Below are positions 7,920 through 17,060 of a stretch of 64,000 nt of DNA, in pieces. A program made the position numbers and the translations under genes. The stretch lies in the NCBI GenBank assembly GCA_937910905.1, contig CALEPV010000066.1:1-64000 (forward strand), read 5' to 3'. This stretch comes from an uncultured Prevotellaceae bacterium. Its GTDB lineage: Bacteria > Bacteroidota > Bacteroidia > Bacteroidales > Bacteroidaceae. Under the pieces are notes generated by a model. It was not told the DNA's origin, searched no databases, and worked only from the letters and a program-made list of their open reading frames with translations. The stretch's first letter is position 1; every line of letters starts with the position of its first letter.

Positions 7920-9959
7920 CTATGCTATGTCTTTGTATTCGTGTTCCTCCTCAGCCTCCTCGTCGGGCCGGTCTTCCTCAATCACTAGGTTGTCGATGAT
8001 GAAGTTCTGGCGCTCCATGGTGTTCTTGCCCATGTAGTATTCGAGCAGATGGGCCACCTGGTCGCTCTTGTGCAGCGACACTTGCTCCAGACGTATGTCG
8101 GGGCCTATGAAGCCTCGGAACTCGTCGGGTGATATCTCACCAAGTCCTTTGAATCGTGTTATCTCGGGCTCCGGTCCCAGAGCTTCGATGTTCTGCAGGC
8201 GCTCCTCCTCGTTGTAGCAGTAGCGTGTGATGAAGTCGCCCTTGGTGTCTTCCTCGCCCAGAGCCTTGAGTCGCTCCTTGCTAATCTTCTTGCGGCGCTG
8301 GCGCACGCGGAACAGCGGGGTCTGCAGGATGTACACATGGCCCTTCTTGACCAACTCCGGGAAGAACTGTAGGAAGAAGGTGATCATCAGCAGACGTATG
8401 TGCATACCATCGACATCGGCATCGGTTGCCACGATGACCTTGTTGTATCGCAGGCCGTCCAGCCCGTCCTCGATGTTGAGTGCAGCTTGCAGAAGATTGA
8501 ACTCCTCATTCTCGTACACCACCTTCTTCGTCAGACCGAAGCAGTTGAGCGGCTTGCCTCGCAGGCTGAATACGGCCTGCGTCAGCACGTCGCGGCTCTT
8601 GGTGATGGAGCCGCTGGCCGAATCGCCCTCGGTGATGAAGATGCTCGAGTCCTCTTGATGCTCGCCTTTTGTGTCGTTGAAGTGTATGCGACAGTCGCGC
8701 AGCTTGCGGTTGTGCATATTCGCCTTCTTACTGCGCTCACGGGCCAGCTTCGCCACGCCGGCCATCGCCTTGCGCTCGCGCTCGCTCTCGCCCACCTTCT
8801 GCAGGATGATTTCGCCCACGTCGGGTGTGCGGCGCAGGTAGTTGTCCACCTGCTGCTTGACGAAGTCGCCGATGAACTTGTCTATTGATACGCCACCGCC
8901 GTTGGGCTCTGTGGTCAGGCTGCCCAACTTGATCTTCGTCTGGCTCTCAAACAGGGGTTCCTGTATGTCGATGCTTATGGCTGCTACGATACCGTTGCGT
9001 ATGTCGGTGTACTCGTAGTTCTTGCCCGACCAGTCCTTAATGGTCTCTGCTATGTACTTCTTGAATGCGCTCTGGTGGGTGCCGCCCTGAGTGGTGTGCT
9101 GTCCGTTGACGAAGCTGTGGTACTCCTCGCCATACTGCCCGTTGGTGTGGGTGAATGCTATCTCTATGTCCTCGCCCTTCAAGTGCACTATTGGGTAGAG
9201 AGGCTGCGTGGTCATGGTGTCGGTCAGCAGGTCCTCTAGTCCATTGCGCGACAGGATGCGATGGCCGTTGAACACTATCGCCAGTCCTGTGTTGAGGTAG
9301 GTGTAGTTGCGGAGCAGCGTCTCGATGAACTCCGGCTGGAAGCGATAGCCGCGGAACAGCGTGCTGTCGGGCTCAAAGTGAATCAGCGTGCCGTTGTCGG
9401 TATTGCCGTCCTCCAGTGTGTCTACGGGGTCGATGCTGATTATGTCGGAGTCGCTGGTCATCAGGCCTTGCTCAAATTCCACACGGCGTGTCTGCCCGTC
9501 GCGGAAGCTCTGTGCCACGAAGTGGGATGAGAGCGCGTTTACTGCCTTGAGGCCAACACCGTTCAGACCGACGCTCTTCTTGAAGGCCTTGCTGTCGTAC
9601 TTACCGCCTGTGTTAAGCATCGATACGGCCTCCACAATCTTGCCGAGCGGTATGCCTCGTCCGAAGTCGCGCACCGTGACACGCAAGTTGTCCTCAACGG
9701 TCACCTCGATGCGCTTGCCGGCGTTCATCTTGAATTCGTCGATGCTGTTGTCTATAACCTCCTTCAGCAGCACATAGATGCCATCCTCGGCATGTGAGCC
9801 ATCGCCCAGCTTACCGATGTACATGCCGGGACGCGTTCGCACATGGTCCATGTCGGACAGATGGCGTATGTTGTCATCGTTGTAGTCGGGTGTGGCTTCC
9901 GCCATCCCTGTGAGGGAGGGGGTAGTTACTGTTTGAGTATATGTGTTCTCGTCGTTCAT
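7920..9959 (-). CDS. parE: Type IIA DNA topoisomerase subunit B, ParE type
   Basis: The ATPase subunit of topoisomerase IV-like enzymes (679 aa from 9959). The GHKL ATPase part has [10 protein letters not shown] (Mg/ATP site) and [13 protein letters not shown]. The TOPRIM part has EGDSASGS and [13 protein letters not shown]. The wording EGDSASGS is the form I associate with Bacteroidetes ParE rather than GyrB. ATG at 9959 is chosen; an upstream Met at 10013 has no family similarity, and an internal Met at 9905 ([10 protein letters not shown]) is also possible. The codons between 9959 and 9905 include a copy of the GC-rich dispersed repeat. The partner parC is not in the window. Confidence 0.92.
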   Translation of the reverse strand: MNDENTYTQTVTTPSLTGMAEATPDYNDDNIRHLSDMDHVRTRPGMYIGKLGDGSHAEDGIYVLLKEVIDNSIDEFKMNAGKRIEVTVEDNLRVTVRDFGRGIPLGKIVEAVSMLNTGGKYDSKAFKKSVGLNGVGLKAVNALSSHFVAQSFRDGQTRRVEFEQGLMTSDSDIISIDPVDTLEDGNTDNGTLIHFEPDSTLFRGYRFQPEFIETLLRNYTYLNTGLAIVFNGHRILSRNGLEDLLTDTMTTQPLYPIVHLKGEDIEIAFTHTNGQYGEEYHSFVNGQHTTQGGTHQSAFKKYIAETIKDWSGKNYEYTDIRNGIVAAISIDIQEPLFESQTKIKLGSLTTEPNGGGVSIDKFIGDFVKQQVDNYLRRTPDVGEIILQKVGESERERKAMAGVAKLARERSKKANMHNRKLRDCRIHFNDTKGEHQEDSSIFITEGDSASGSITKSRDVLTQAVFSLRGKPLNCFGLTKKVVYENEEFNLLQAALNIEDGLDGLRYNKVIVATDADVDGMHIRLLMITFFLQFFPELVKKGHVYILQTPLFRVRQRRKKISKERLKALGEEDTKGDFITRYCYNEEERLQNIEALGPEPEITRFKGLGEISPDEFRGFIGPDIRLEQVSLHKSDQVAHLLEYYMGKNTMERQNFIIDNLVIEEDRPDEEAEEEHEYKDIA

Positions 9960-10002
9960 TAAATGTATTTTGTCAGCTTTTAATCCATGAAAGGTGACAA
10001 CT

Positions 10003-10036
10003 CTCTCCCTCACAGGGAGGGTGAGGGGAGGGTCTT
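10003..10036. repeat. Copy of the CCCTCCCC repeat between parE and the GNAT gene
   Basis: CTCTCCCTCACAGGGAGGG is followed by TGAGGGGAGGGTCTT. It ends 1 base before the stop of the leftward GNAT gene. A second, inverted copy (CATCCCTGTGAGGGAGGGGG at 9903-9922) lies inside the parE 5' end, so the two form an inverted pair around the parE start. Confidence 0.6.
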
Positions 10037-10037
10037 C

Positions 10038-11195
10038 TTATAGTTCCTTCTTAAAACACCTTCTACGCTTGTGTATGGTGCAATCCAAGTATGCCCACTG
10101 CCCCTGGCTCTTTTCGTTGGTCTCCAGCTGCGGATGCGTTTCAGCCCACACGAAGCCCATGTCGCGACCCACTGGGATAAGGTCGGCGAACAGCATGGCA
10201 TTCACGCCCTTGTTCTGATACTCTGGTAGCACAGCCACCAGAAGCAGGTCCAGCACAGGGGCGTGCTTGAAGTAGAGGGCCTTCAGCAGGTGTACCCAAC
10301 CGAATGGCCACATCTTGCCGTGTGCTTTCTGCAGGGCCGTGCTGAGCGACCCTATGCCTACGCCCATAGCCACGGGCTCGCCTTCCTCGGTCTCTACCAC
10401 AGTGAGGAGTCGCATGTCGAGGAACTGTAGGTAGGTCTTGGCGTACTGGTCAATCTGCTTGTGGTTCATCTCGCTGTAGCCGTAGAGCGGTGCGTAGGCC
10501 TTGTTCACCACGTTGAACACCTTATGTATGTACTCTCCGCCATCCGCTGCACTGATTTCCTTGGCGTTCTTGAACTTGCGCACGTGCAGCTTGTAGCGGC
10601 GCTGGCACATATCGGCCACACGCAGGTACTTCTCCTGGTTGGCTTCGTGCTCATGCTGCGTGTTGGGTACCATCACCTTTCGCTCCACCCAGTCGATCTC
10701 CTTCTTGTAGCCTAGCTGCTCCACCAGTTTGGGATAGTAAGGGTAGTTGTATATGCTGCTCATAGTGCCTAACTGGTCGAAGCCATCGATGAGCATACCC
10801 TCCGGGTCCATGTCGGTGAAGCCCAGCGGTCCCACGATATGTGTCATGCCGCGCTCGCGGCCCCACTTCTCCACGGTGTTGAGCAGCGCTTCAGCCACTT
10901 CGATATCGTCAACCATGTCTATCCAACCGAAACGTACGTTCTTCGTTTGCCACGTCTTGTTGGCCTTGTGGTTGATGATGGCGGCCACGCGTCCTACCAG
11001 CTCGTTGTCCTTGTAGGCCAAGAAGAGGCAGGCCTCGCAGAACTCATAGGCTGCGTTCTTATCAGGGTTGAATGTGTCCAGCAAGTCCTCCTGGAAATCG
11101 GGCACAGCATACTGGTTGTCCTTGTACAGGTGGTAGTTGAAACGTATGAATGCTTTAAGGTCCTTGCGGCCTTGCACTTTGTGAATTGTAACCAT
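10038..11195 (-). CDS. GNAT-type acyltransferase-like protein, function unknown
   Basis: This 385-aa protein looks like the two-lobed GNAT proteins that are common and conserved in Bacteroidetes but not characterised to my knowledge. The N-terminal part includes the NELVGRVAAIINH strand-turn. The middle has the strongly conserved-looking GPLGFTDMDPEGMLIDGFD. The C-terminal lobe has PVAMGVGIGSLSTAL and VLPEYQNKGVNAMLF, matching the acetyl-CoA binding loop pattern. It has its own promoter upstream and may lead the parE-coaD-ctpA-gls transcription unit. The substrate cannot be read from the sequence. Confidence 0.7.
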   Translation of the reverse strand: MVTIHKVQGRKDLKAFIRFNYHLYKDNQYAVPDFQEDLLDTFNPDKNAAYEFCEACLFLAYKDNELVGRVAAIINHKANKTWQTKNVRFGWIDMVDDIEVAEALLNTVEKWGRERGMTHIVGPLGFTDMDPEGMLIDGFDQLGTMSSIYNYPYYPKLVEQLGYKKEIDWVERKVMVPNTQHEHEANQEKYLRVADMCQRRYKLHVRKFKNAKEISAADGGEYIHKVFNVVNKAYAPLYGYSEMNHKQIDQYAKTYLQFLDMRLLTVVETEEGEPVAMGVGIGSLSTALQKAHGKMWPFGWVHLLKALYFKHAPVLDLLLVAVLPEYQNKGVNAMLFADLIPVGRDMGFVWAETHPQLETNEKSQGQWAYLDCTIHKRRRCFKKEL

Positions 11196-11225
11196 TCGCT
11201 AGATATAGAGGTGTTCAAAAGTACG

Positions 11226-11233
11226 CAAAGGTA
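11226..11233 (-). promoter_or_regulatory. Promoter -7 element of the GNAT gene
   Basis: TACCTTTG on the minus strand, 30 bases upstream of the start codon, is a perfect TAnnTTTG. The -33 side is weak (TTAG-like). Confidence 0.6.
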
Positions 11234-11316
11234 CAGAAAATCCCATCTAGTGCTAAGCATTATGCATTCTTTTTAGTGTATTATAAGGCAAATAGTTAAA
11301 AAAGTTATCAAATTCT

Positions 11317-11347
11317 TTTGGTCGTACAATCGAAAAGGCTACTTTTG
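11317..11347 (+). promoter_or_regulatory. Promoter of the OmpA-family gene
   Basis: TTTG at 11317-11320 and TACTTTTG at 11340-11347 are separated by 19 bases. This is a textbook Bacteroidetes promoter, 35 bases upstream of the start codon. Confidence 0.8.
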
Positions 11348-11382
11348 CAACACAAATTGTACCTTTAATACCAAACTGCACC

Positions 11383-12468
11383 ATGCAAACGAAGAAAATC
11401 ATTGCCATAGTCGCACTGGCGCTTGGCTTTACCACTTCTGTTTCTGCCCAGAGCTCAGCAGAGAAGCTTGACTACAAGCCAACACCCTACATGTTCGTAG
11501 GTCTTCAGGGAGGCCTTCAGACAACGTTTACTAACTACGACCAGACCAAGTTGCTCACTCCAACCGCAAGTGTCAGCTTTGGCGCATTCTTCACACCGGT
11601 GGTGGGAGCGCGCTTGCACGTGAATGGTATATGGAACAAGGGCGGTGTGGAGCCTAACTTCACATACAAGTACAACTATGCCACCACAGATCTGGATCTG
11701 CTCATTAACCTGTGCACCCTCTTTGGCAAGGAGAGCTACTATCCGCTGAACCTCTATCTGATTGGTGGTATAGGTCTGAACTATGCCTGGAACAACGATG
11801 ACCTGAACGATAGCGGCATCGCAATGCCTTTCGCATGGGACGACGACCGTCTGAGCCACAATGCACGCGTGGGCGCTATGCTCGACTACAACATCTGCCG
11901 CAATTGGAGCGTCAACCTGGAGGTTAGTGCCAACAGCCTGTCTGACCGCTACAATAGCAAGGTCAGCTCCAAGGACGACTGGCAGGTGACTGCACAGCTC
12001 GGTCTGGCCTACAAGTTCGGCTTCAAGAAGGCTGCTCCTGTGACACCGGCCTACGTGGCACCTGTGGAGGAGTTTGTTGACAACACCGCTGCCGAGACCG
12101 TTCCTGCAGTTCCTGTGGCCAAGCCTGTTGAGGTTAAGCCTGCACCTGAGATGCGTACAGAAATCTTCTACGCCATCCGCGAGACCACTATCACCCGCGG
12201 TGAGCAGGCCAAGGTGGACAACCTGATCAGCTTCATGAAGGAGAACCCGACAACGAAGGTTACCATCACAGGTTATGCTGATGCCGGCACAGGTAACTCT
12301 CGCATCAACATGAACTACTCCAAGCAACGTGCTGAGAATGTGGCCAAGGCTCTGACCGACGCAGGTATCAGCTCCGACCGCATCACCATTGAGTACAAAG
12401 GTGACACCGCTCAGCCATTCAGCGAGAACGACAAGAACCGTGTGACCATCGCTGTTGCAAAGGAATAG
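11383..12468 (+). CDS. OmpA-family outer membrane porin
   Basis: The 361-aa protein has a signal peptide (about 1-22, ending TTSVSAQ), an N-terminal beta-barrel of roughly 180 residues, and a Pro/Val/Glu-rich hinge (about 220-255). A C-terminal OmpA-like peptidoglycan-binding domain follows (GYADAGTGNSRINMNYSKQR near 305-324). In related bacteria such proteins are very abundant and tie the outer membrane to the cell wall. A strong promoter precedes the gene and a hairpin terminator follows, so it is probably monocistronic. Confidence 0.9.
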   Translation: MQTKKIIAIVALALGFTTSVSAQSSAEKLDYKPTPYMFVGLQGGLQTTFTNYDQTKLLTPTASVSFGAFFTPVVGARLHVNGIWNKGGVEPNFTYKYNYATTDLDLLINLCTLFGKESYYPLNLYLIGGIGLNYAWNNDDLNDSGIAMPFAWDDDRLSHNARVGAMLDYNICRNWSVNLEVSANSLSDRYNSKVSSKDDWQVTAQLGLAYKFGFKKAAPVTPAYVAPVEEFVDNTAAETVPAVPVAKPVEVKPAPEMRTEIFYAIRETTITRGEQAKVDNLISFMKENPTTKVTITGYADAGTGNSRINMNYSKQRAENVAKALTDAGISSDRITIEYKGDTAQPFSENDKNRVTIAVAKE

Positions 12469-12496
12469 ACATCCCACACATTTGACAGCATCGACG

Positions 12497-12524
12497 GGGG
12501 TGCAACCCACAGTGGTTGTACCCC
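12497..12524 (+). terminator. Terminator hairpin after the OmpA gene
   Basis: GGGGTGCAACC (12497-12507) pairs with GGTTGTACCCC (12514-12524), with one G-U wobble and a 6-base loop. The T-tract is short. Confidence 0.6.
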
Positions 12525-12605
12525 TGGTTCGTTGGTCGTGGTCATGTAGCAGATATGAAAAACTCTTGTGTCATGCTGAAGAATTACCTTATAGTGCTAC
12601 AGCAC

Positions 12606-15600
12606 ATGCCTGTCGTGCCGAAACATATCTTTGTCGTGCTGATGCTGGCGGTTTGTACTACCTTGAATGCGCAGACCGATAGCGTGATGTCCCTGCGTGA
12701 CCGCGGTTTGCAGCTTTATGACGACAAGCAGTATGTGGATGCCTATGTGGCGTTGCGGCAATACGTGAACGATGCGCCCGATGACCAACGCTACACAGCA
12801 GACTACAACAAGACCTATGAGACCATGCTCAGTGCCAAGCACAAGATATCCGGCATACTGGCACGTGAATTCAACGAGGCCGTGTCTGTGCAGAAGAAGG
12901 GACGTGCAGAGGAAGCTGACGAGCACTATGTGACATTCATACGCAGCTGCGTGGAGGACGAGTACCGGCTCACTGAAGACTATGCCAAAGCCCTGACCCA
13001 ACATGCCATCTACCTGCAGCAGAGAGGCCAGCTCGACGCAGCAATCAAGTTGCTGGAGGAGGCTGCCGACGTCCGTCACAACGGTCCGATAGGCAAGGTG
13101 GAGCGCGCCAACGAAGGCGAGTCGCTGAACCTGATAGCCTCTATCTACAACCAGCAGGGCCGCTACGACGATGCCATCAGTCTCTGCACCCGCGCCTTGG
13201 ATATATACAGGACGCGCTACGGCACCAAGCACGAGTACTATGGCACCACGCTGAGCAACCTGGCCAGCTACCATGCATCGCGCAATGCCCAGGGCGACCG
13301 TGTGCGTGCGGTGGAGTTAGGCGAGGCAGCCATCAAGATTATCCCTAAGCGCAAGCCGGCATACGCACAGGCCATTAACAATCTGGTGATCTACTACTAC
13401 CTGGCCGGCGATATGGCCAAGGCAGAGACGCTGTCGCGCGATGCTCTGAAGAAGAGCCGCAAGCTGGGCGAGAACACTCCCAGCCATGCGGCCATGTTGA
13501 GCAACCAGGCCGTGCGCATGGCCGGCGTAGGCGCATTCGTCCAGGCGGCTGAGTACGCGCTGGAGGCCATAGGCATCTACGAGCACAACGGTGACACGCT
13601 GGGCGTCAATTTCGCCCGTCTGCTGTCCAATGCCGGCACCTTTGAGAAGCGTGCCGAGCGCTACGATATGGCCATATCCCTATGGCAGCGCGCCGCAGCG
13701 ATATACGAGCGCACCGAGGGCCGCTCCGGTACCGGCTATCTGAACTGTATGGCCGAGATTTCGGCAGCCCATGCCCGTACCGGCAACCTGGAGCAGGCCA
13801 CGAACATCAACGAGGTGCTGGAGGCTACGAGCACCGAGAGCGTCCGTACCGGCGATGTGCGCTATGCCCATTCGCTCACCAAGCGTGCTGCTGTGCTGGC
13901 CGCCGATGGCGCCTATGCTGAGGCCGAGCGGCTGTCGCAGCAGGCCCTGGCTATCTTCCGGGCGCGTGGCGACAGGGCAGAGGAGGCGCAGACAATGGCC
14001 GACCTGTCGGGCTACTACCACAACCAAGGGCGCGACCAGCAGGCTGCCGACACCTGCCGGGCTGCGCTGGAGATATACTACCATCTGGGCTATCACCACG
14101 AGCTGGAGCAGGCGCAGGCCATGAACAACCTGTCGATATACCTATATACATTAGGGCAGGTCAGCGAGGCACGGGCCATGGGCATGGATGCCATGAGGCT
14201 ATACGAGCAGTCGGGCAACGACACCACATCCTACTTCGCCAACCTGTTGTCCAACATGGCACTCTACGAGGCATCGTCCGACAGCCTGGAGCGTGCCCTG
14301 GAGTACAGCCTCCGTGCCGACAGCCTGCAGTGCCGCATACTGGGCGAGGGGCATCCCGACAACGTGATGCTGCGCTACAACCGTTCATACTACTTGACGT
14401 GCATGGGCCGTAACGACGAGGCGCAACGGCTGTTCCACTCGGCCATGCAGATGCAGATGCGGCAGGTGCGGGCCAACTTCTCGCACCTCACTACACGTGG
14501 CCGCGAGCAGTACTGGGGCACCAAGAGCTACATCTTCCGGGCTGCACCCTACATGGCATCGCTCATGGCCGACAACGACTCCGCGCTTGTCGATGCCTAC
14601 GATGCAATGCTGTTCACCAAGGGACTGCTGCTCAACTCCGAGGTCGACTTCCGCAACCTGCTGGCACGCACGGCCAGCGAGGAGCTACAGCAGCAGTACG
14701 CAGAGCTGGCAGCCATACACCAGCAGCTGGAGACGGCCTATCGTTCCAACGACCCGGCCGAGCTGCAGAAGATTCCAGCTCTGACCGCCGAGGCTTCGCG
14801 ACTGGAACGTGCCCTGGTGCGCGGCTGCAAGGAGTTCGGCGACTTCACCGAGGCCATGAGCATATCCTACCATCAGGTGGCCGGAGCTCTGGGCGAGCTG
14901 GATGCGGCTATAGAGTTCTTCGACATCGACGTGCCTGTGGATGGCCGTACATATATGGCTCTGGTGACACGCTGCGGATGGGAGGCTCCGCGCATGGTGC
15001 GGCTCTTCTGCGAGCGCACGGTGAGCGAGTTCCAGTTCAACGGCAAGACGCTGGCCGATGCACTGTCTGACCCAGGCGGCATCAATGCGGTGTTTGCCGA
15101 CCCGCGCATGGGGCAGATGGTGTGGGGTCCCATCATGCCGCTGCTCGAAGGAGCCAGCGATGTGTACTTCTCGCCGTCGGGCCTGTTCTATCAGTGGGGC
15201 ATCGAGTACCTGCCCTACGACCATCGTCGCATCGGCGACATCTTTGCCCTGCACCGGCTGTCGTCCACCAAGCTGCTGGTGCAGCAGATGGGTGAGATCG
15301 ACGATGTGCGTCATGCAGCTGTGTTCGGCGGTCTCGACTACAACGCCTCGGTGGAGCAGCTCATCGCTGCCAACGAGCGGCAATCATCGTCGCAGTCGTC
15401 CTACACCGAGTTCATGGCTACTGTCGACGAGGACGCCCGCAACGACCTGGCTCTGGCCCAACAGCGCTCGATGGAGGGCTTCTCCAGATACGCCTGCACT
15501 GGCGTGGACTACCTGCCCGGCACGCAGGTCGAGGCCAGCATGATAAGCAACGAGCTGCGAGAGCGCTCCATATCCACCGAGCTGTACCTAAGCGAGAACG

Positions 15601-16172
15601 GTACAGAGGAAATCTTCAAGTCGCTGAGCGGCAACAAGCTGTCGCTGCTGCACATTGCAACGCACGGTTTCAGCTTCACCGACGACGGCAGCGAGCAGAG
15701 CCAGAACAACCTGTGGTTCCTCGGCATGAATGGCGACAACAGCGCCCAAGCCGACAACAGCCTGTGCTACTCCGGCCTGCTGCTGGCCGGTGCCAACAAT
15801 GTGCTGGAGGGTCAGGTGCTGCCCGACAACATGGAGAACGGTATACTCACAGCACGTGAGATAGCCCAGCTCGACTTCACCGGCTTGCAGCTGGTGGTGC
15901 TCTCGGCGTGTCAGACGGGCCTTGGTCAGCTCAAAGAGGACGGCGTGTTCGGTCTGCAGCGAGGCTTCAAGAAGGCTGGTGCCAGGACGCTGCTGATGAG
16001 CCTGTGGAATGTCGACGACAATGCCACACAGGTGATGATGAGCAACTTCTACAGCAGTCTCACAGCTGGCCAGTCCTACCGTCAGGCTTTCCGCAGCGGG
16101 CAGGAGGCTGTGCGCAATGCAGGCTACACCGCACCATACTATTGGGCCTCGTTCATCATGCTAGATGATTAA
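12606..16172 (+). CDS. Exported TPR-CHAT protein
   Basis: This 1188-aa protein has a signal peptide (MPVVPKHIFVVLMLAV, ending LNAQ), then about 650 residues of TPR-like helical repeats (recurring AxxYxQGRYDDAI-type motifs) and a linker. A C-terminal CHAT (caspase-HetF-associated) peptidase domain follows. The dyad is visible: His1020 in LHIATHGFSF and Cys1102 in VVLSACQTGLGQ. The TPR part should recruit a partner and the CHAT part may cleave it. Starts at 12555 and 12573 are possible but give an overlong signal. The signal peptide suggests a periplasmic or surface role, unlike cytoplasmic defence CHAT proteins. Both catalytic residues are kept. Confidence 0.88.
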   Translation: MPVVPKHIFVVLMLAVCTTLNAQTDSVMSLRDRGLQLYDDKQYVDAYVALRQYVNDAPDDQRYTADYNKTYETMLSAKHKISGILAREFNEAVSVQKKGRAEEADEHYVTFIRSCVEDEYRLTEDYAKALTQHAIYLQQRGQLDAAIKLLEEAADVRHNGPIGKVERANEGESLNLIASIYNQQGRYDDAISLCTRALDIYRTRYGTKHEYYGTTLSNLASYHASRNAQGDRVRAVELGEAAIKIIPKRKPAYAQAINNLVIYYYLAGDMAKAETLSRDALKKSRKLGENTPSHAAMLSNQAVRMAGVGAFVQAAEYALEAIGIYEHNGDTLGVNFARLLSNAGTFEKRAERYDMAISLWQRAAAIYERTEGRSGTGYLNCMAEISAAHARTGNLEQATNINEVLEATSTESVRTGDVRYAHSLTKRAAVLAADGAYAEAERLSQQALAIFRARGDRAEEAQTMADLSGYYHNQGRDQQAADTCRAALEIYYHLGYHHELEQAQAMNNLSIYLYTLGQVSEARAMGMDAMRLYEQSGNDTTSYFANLLSNMALYEASSDSLERALEYSLRADSLQCRILGEGHPDNVMLRYNRSYYLTCMGRNDEAQRLFHSAMQMQMRQVRANFSHLTTRGREQYWGTKSYIFRAAPYMASLMADNDSALVDAYDAMLFTKGLLLNSEVDFRNLLARTASEELQQQYAELAAIHQQLETAYRSNDPAELQKIPALTAEASRLERALVRGCKEFGDFTEAMSISYHQVAGALGELDAAIEFFDIDVPVDGRTYMALVTRCGWEAPRMVRLFCERTVSEFQFNGKTLADALSDPGGINAVFADPRMGQMVWGPIMPLLEGASDVYFSPSGLFYQWGIEYLPYDHRRIGDIFALHRLSSTKLLVQQMGEIDDVRHAAVFGGLDYNASVEQLIAANERQSSSQSSYTEFMATVDEDARNDLALAQQRSMEGFSRYACTGVDYLPGTQVEASMISNELRERSISTELYLSENGTEEIFKSLSGNKLSLLHIATHGFSFTDDGSEQSQNNLWFLGMNGDNSAQADNSLCYSGLLLAGANNVLEGQVLPDNMENGILTAREIAQLDFTGLQLVVLSACQTGLGQLKEDGVFGLQRGFKKAGARTLLMSLWNVDDNATQVMMSNFYSSLTAGQSYRQAFRSGQEAVRNAGYTAPYYWASFIMLDD

Positions 16173-16346
16173 GTGATGGTTAAATAATAACTTGGGACGA
16201 TTTTATAGGCAAGGATTAGCACTCATCTTTTTGGCTTCTTTGCCTCCACTCATCAGTCACGTAGCCCGCTACGCTCCTTCTTCGTGAAGACAAATAAGCT
16301 CAAAAATATGAGGCAAATCGTCCCAAGTTATTATTTAACTATCACT
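16172..16346. mobile_element. MITE-like element 1 with 32-bp inverted arms
   Basis: The left arm (16172-16203) and right arm (16315-16346) are reverse complements with one mismatch. The interior of about 110 bp carries CGTAGCCCGCTACG and is homologous, in reverse orientation, to the interior of element 2 (37672-37874). There is no coding capacity. The element starts at the last base of the CHAT gene stop codon. Confidence 0.7.
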
Positions 16347-16446
16347 AAGGTGTAAAAGAAATACTCTTTTCTTGCGTGTTGTCTCGCAAAAAAGTTGTTA
16401 CTTTGCGCTCAGAATGATTGCTTAAATCCGAATAAACACTACAACT

Positions 16447-16926
16447 ATGACAACAAAGAACTATTGGAAGCTGCTCATGGCAGCACTGGTGATGTGCCTT
16501 CCTTTCGCTATGACAGCGTGCAGCAGCGATGACGATGACGACGAACCCGTTGAGGTGACATACACATGGAGCTGGGTGGTAGACTACAGCACCACAGGCA
16601 TGACAGCTTCAGAGAAGGCTGAGCTGGCACAGTATGAGAACGTGCTCATCAAACAGTATGGCCAGCGCCTGGTGGGTAATGTCAATGGTCTGTTCAAGCA
16701 GCAGAACCTACATGAAGACAGCTACGTCGTTGTGACAACAGAGGATATCGATGTCACAGCAATGAATAAAGTGGCTGTCAATCAGCTGACAGTCCTGAAG
16801 CTCGACCCGAACAACGCCGAGCAGGAAGCCATCGACCATCTGCCTTCCGGCGTGAGCATGACCGTATTCTTCCAGAAGAACGACGGCAAGAAGCAAGCTC
16901 TGAGCGATCCTGTAGTGCTGAAGTAG
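16447..16926 (+). CDS. Hypothetical lipoprotein
   Basis: The 159-aa product has a lipoprotein signal (LLMAALVMCLPFAMTAC, Cys at about residue 25) followed by SSDDDDDE, an acidic run common after the lipidated cysteine in Bacteroidetes surface lipoproteins. The remainder (about 120 residues) has alternating hydrophobic strands but no family I recognise. A degenerate promoter-like TACTTTG lies at 16399-16405. It sits alone between MITE-like element 1 and ddl. Confidence 0.7.
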   Translation: MTTKNYWKLLMAALVMCLPFAMTACSSDDDDDEPVEVTYTWSWVVDYSTTGMTASEKAELAQYENVLIKQYGQRLVGNVNGLFKQQNLHEDSYVVVTTEDIDVTAMNKVAVNQLTVLKLDPNNAEQEAIDHLPSGVSMTVFFQKNDGKKQALSDPVVLK

Positions 16927-16942
16927 TAATATCATACGGCAG

Positions 16943-16961
16943 CGCAAGCCCTGAGCTTGCG
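16943..16961 (+). terminator. Hairpin after the lipoprotein gene
   Basis: CGCAAGC (16943-16949) pairs with GCTTGCG (16955-16961) across a 5-base loop, 17 bases after the stop. No T-tract follows, so termination is uncertain. Confidence 0.4.
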
Positions 16962-17060
16962 ATGCGACAATCACCCCCATACGCCTTGGAAGGGATGCGG
17001 AGGCCGCCACAGGTCTTCTGTGGTTCTTCCGAGGCTTTCATTTATACCACAACCAATAGA

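Noticed and set aside
16172..16346. Insertion sequence
   Set aside because: There is no transposase and only about 110 bp inside the arms; a MITE-like or hairpin element fits better.
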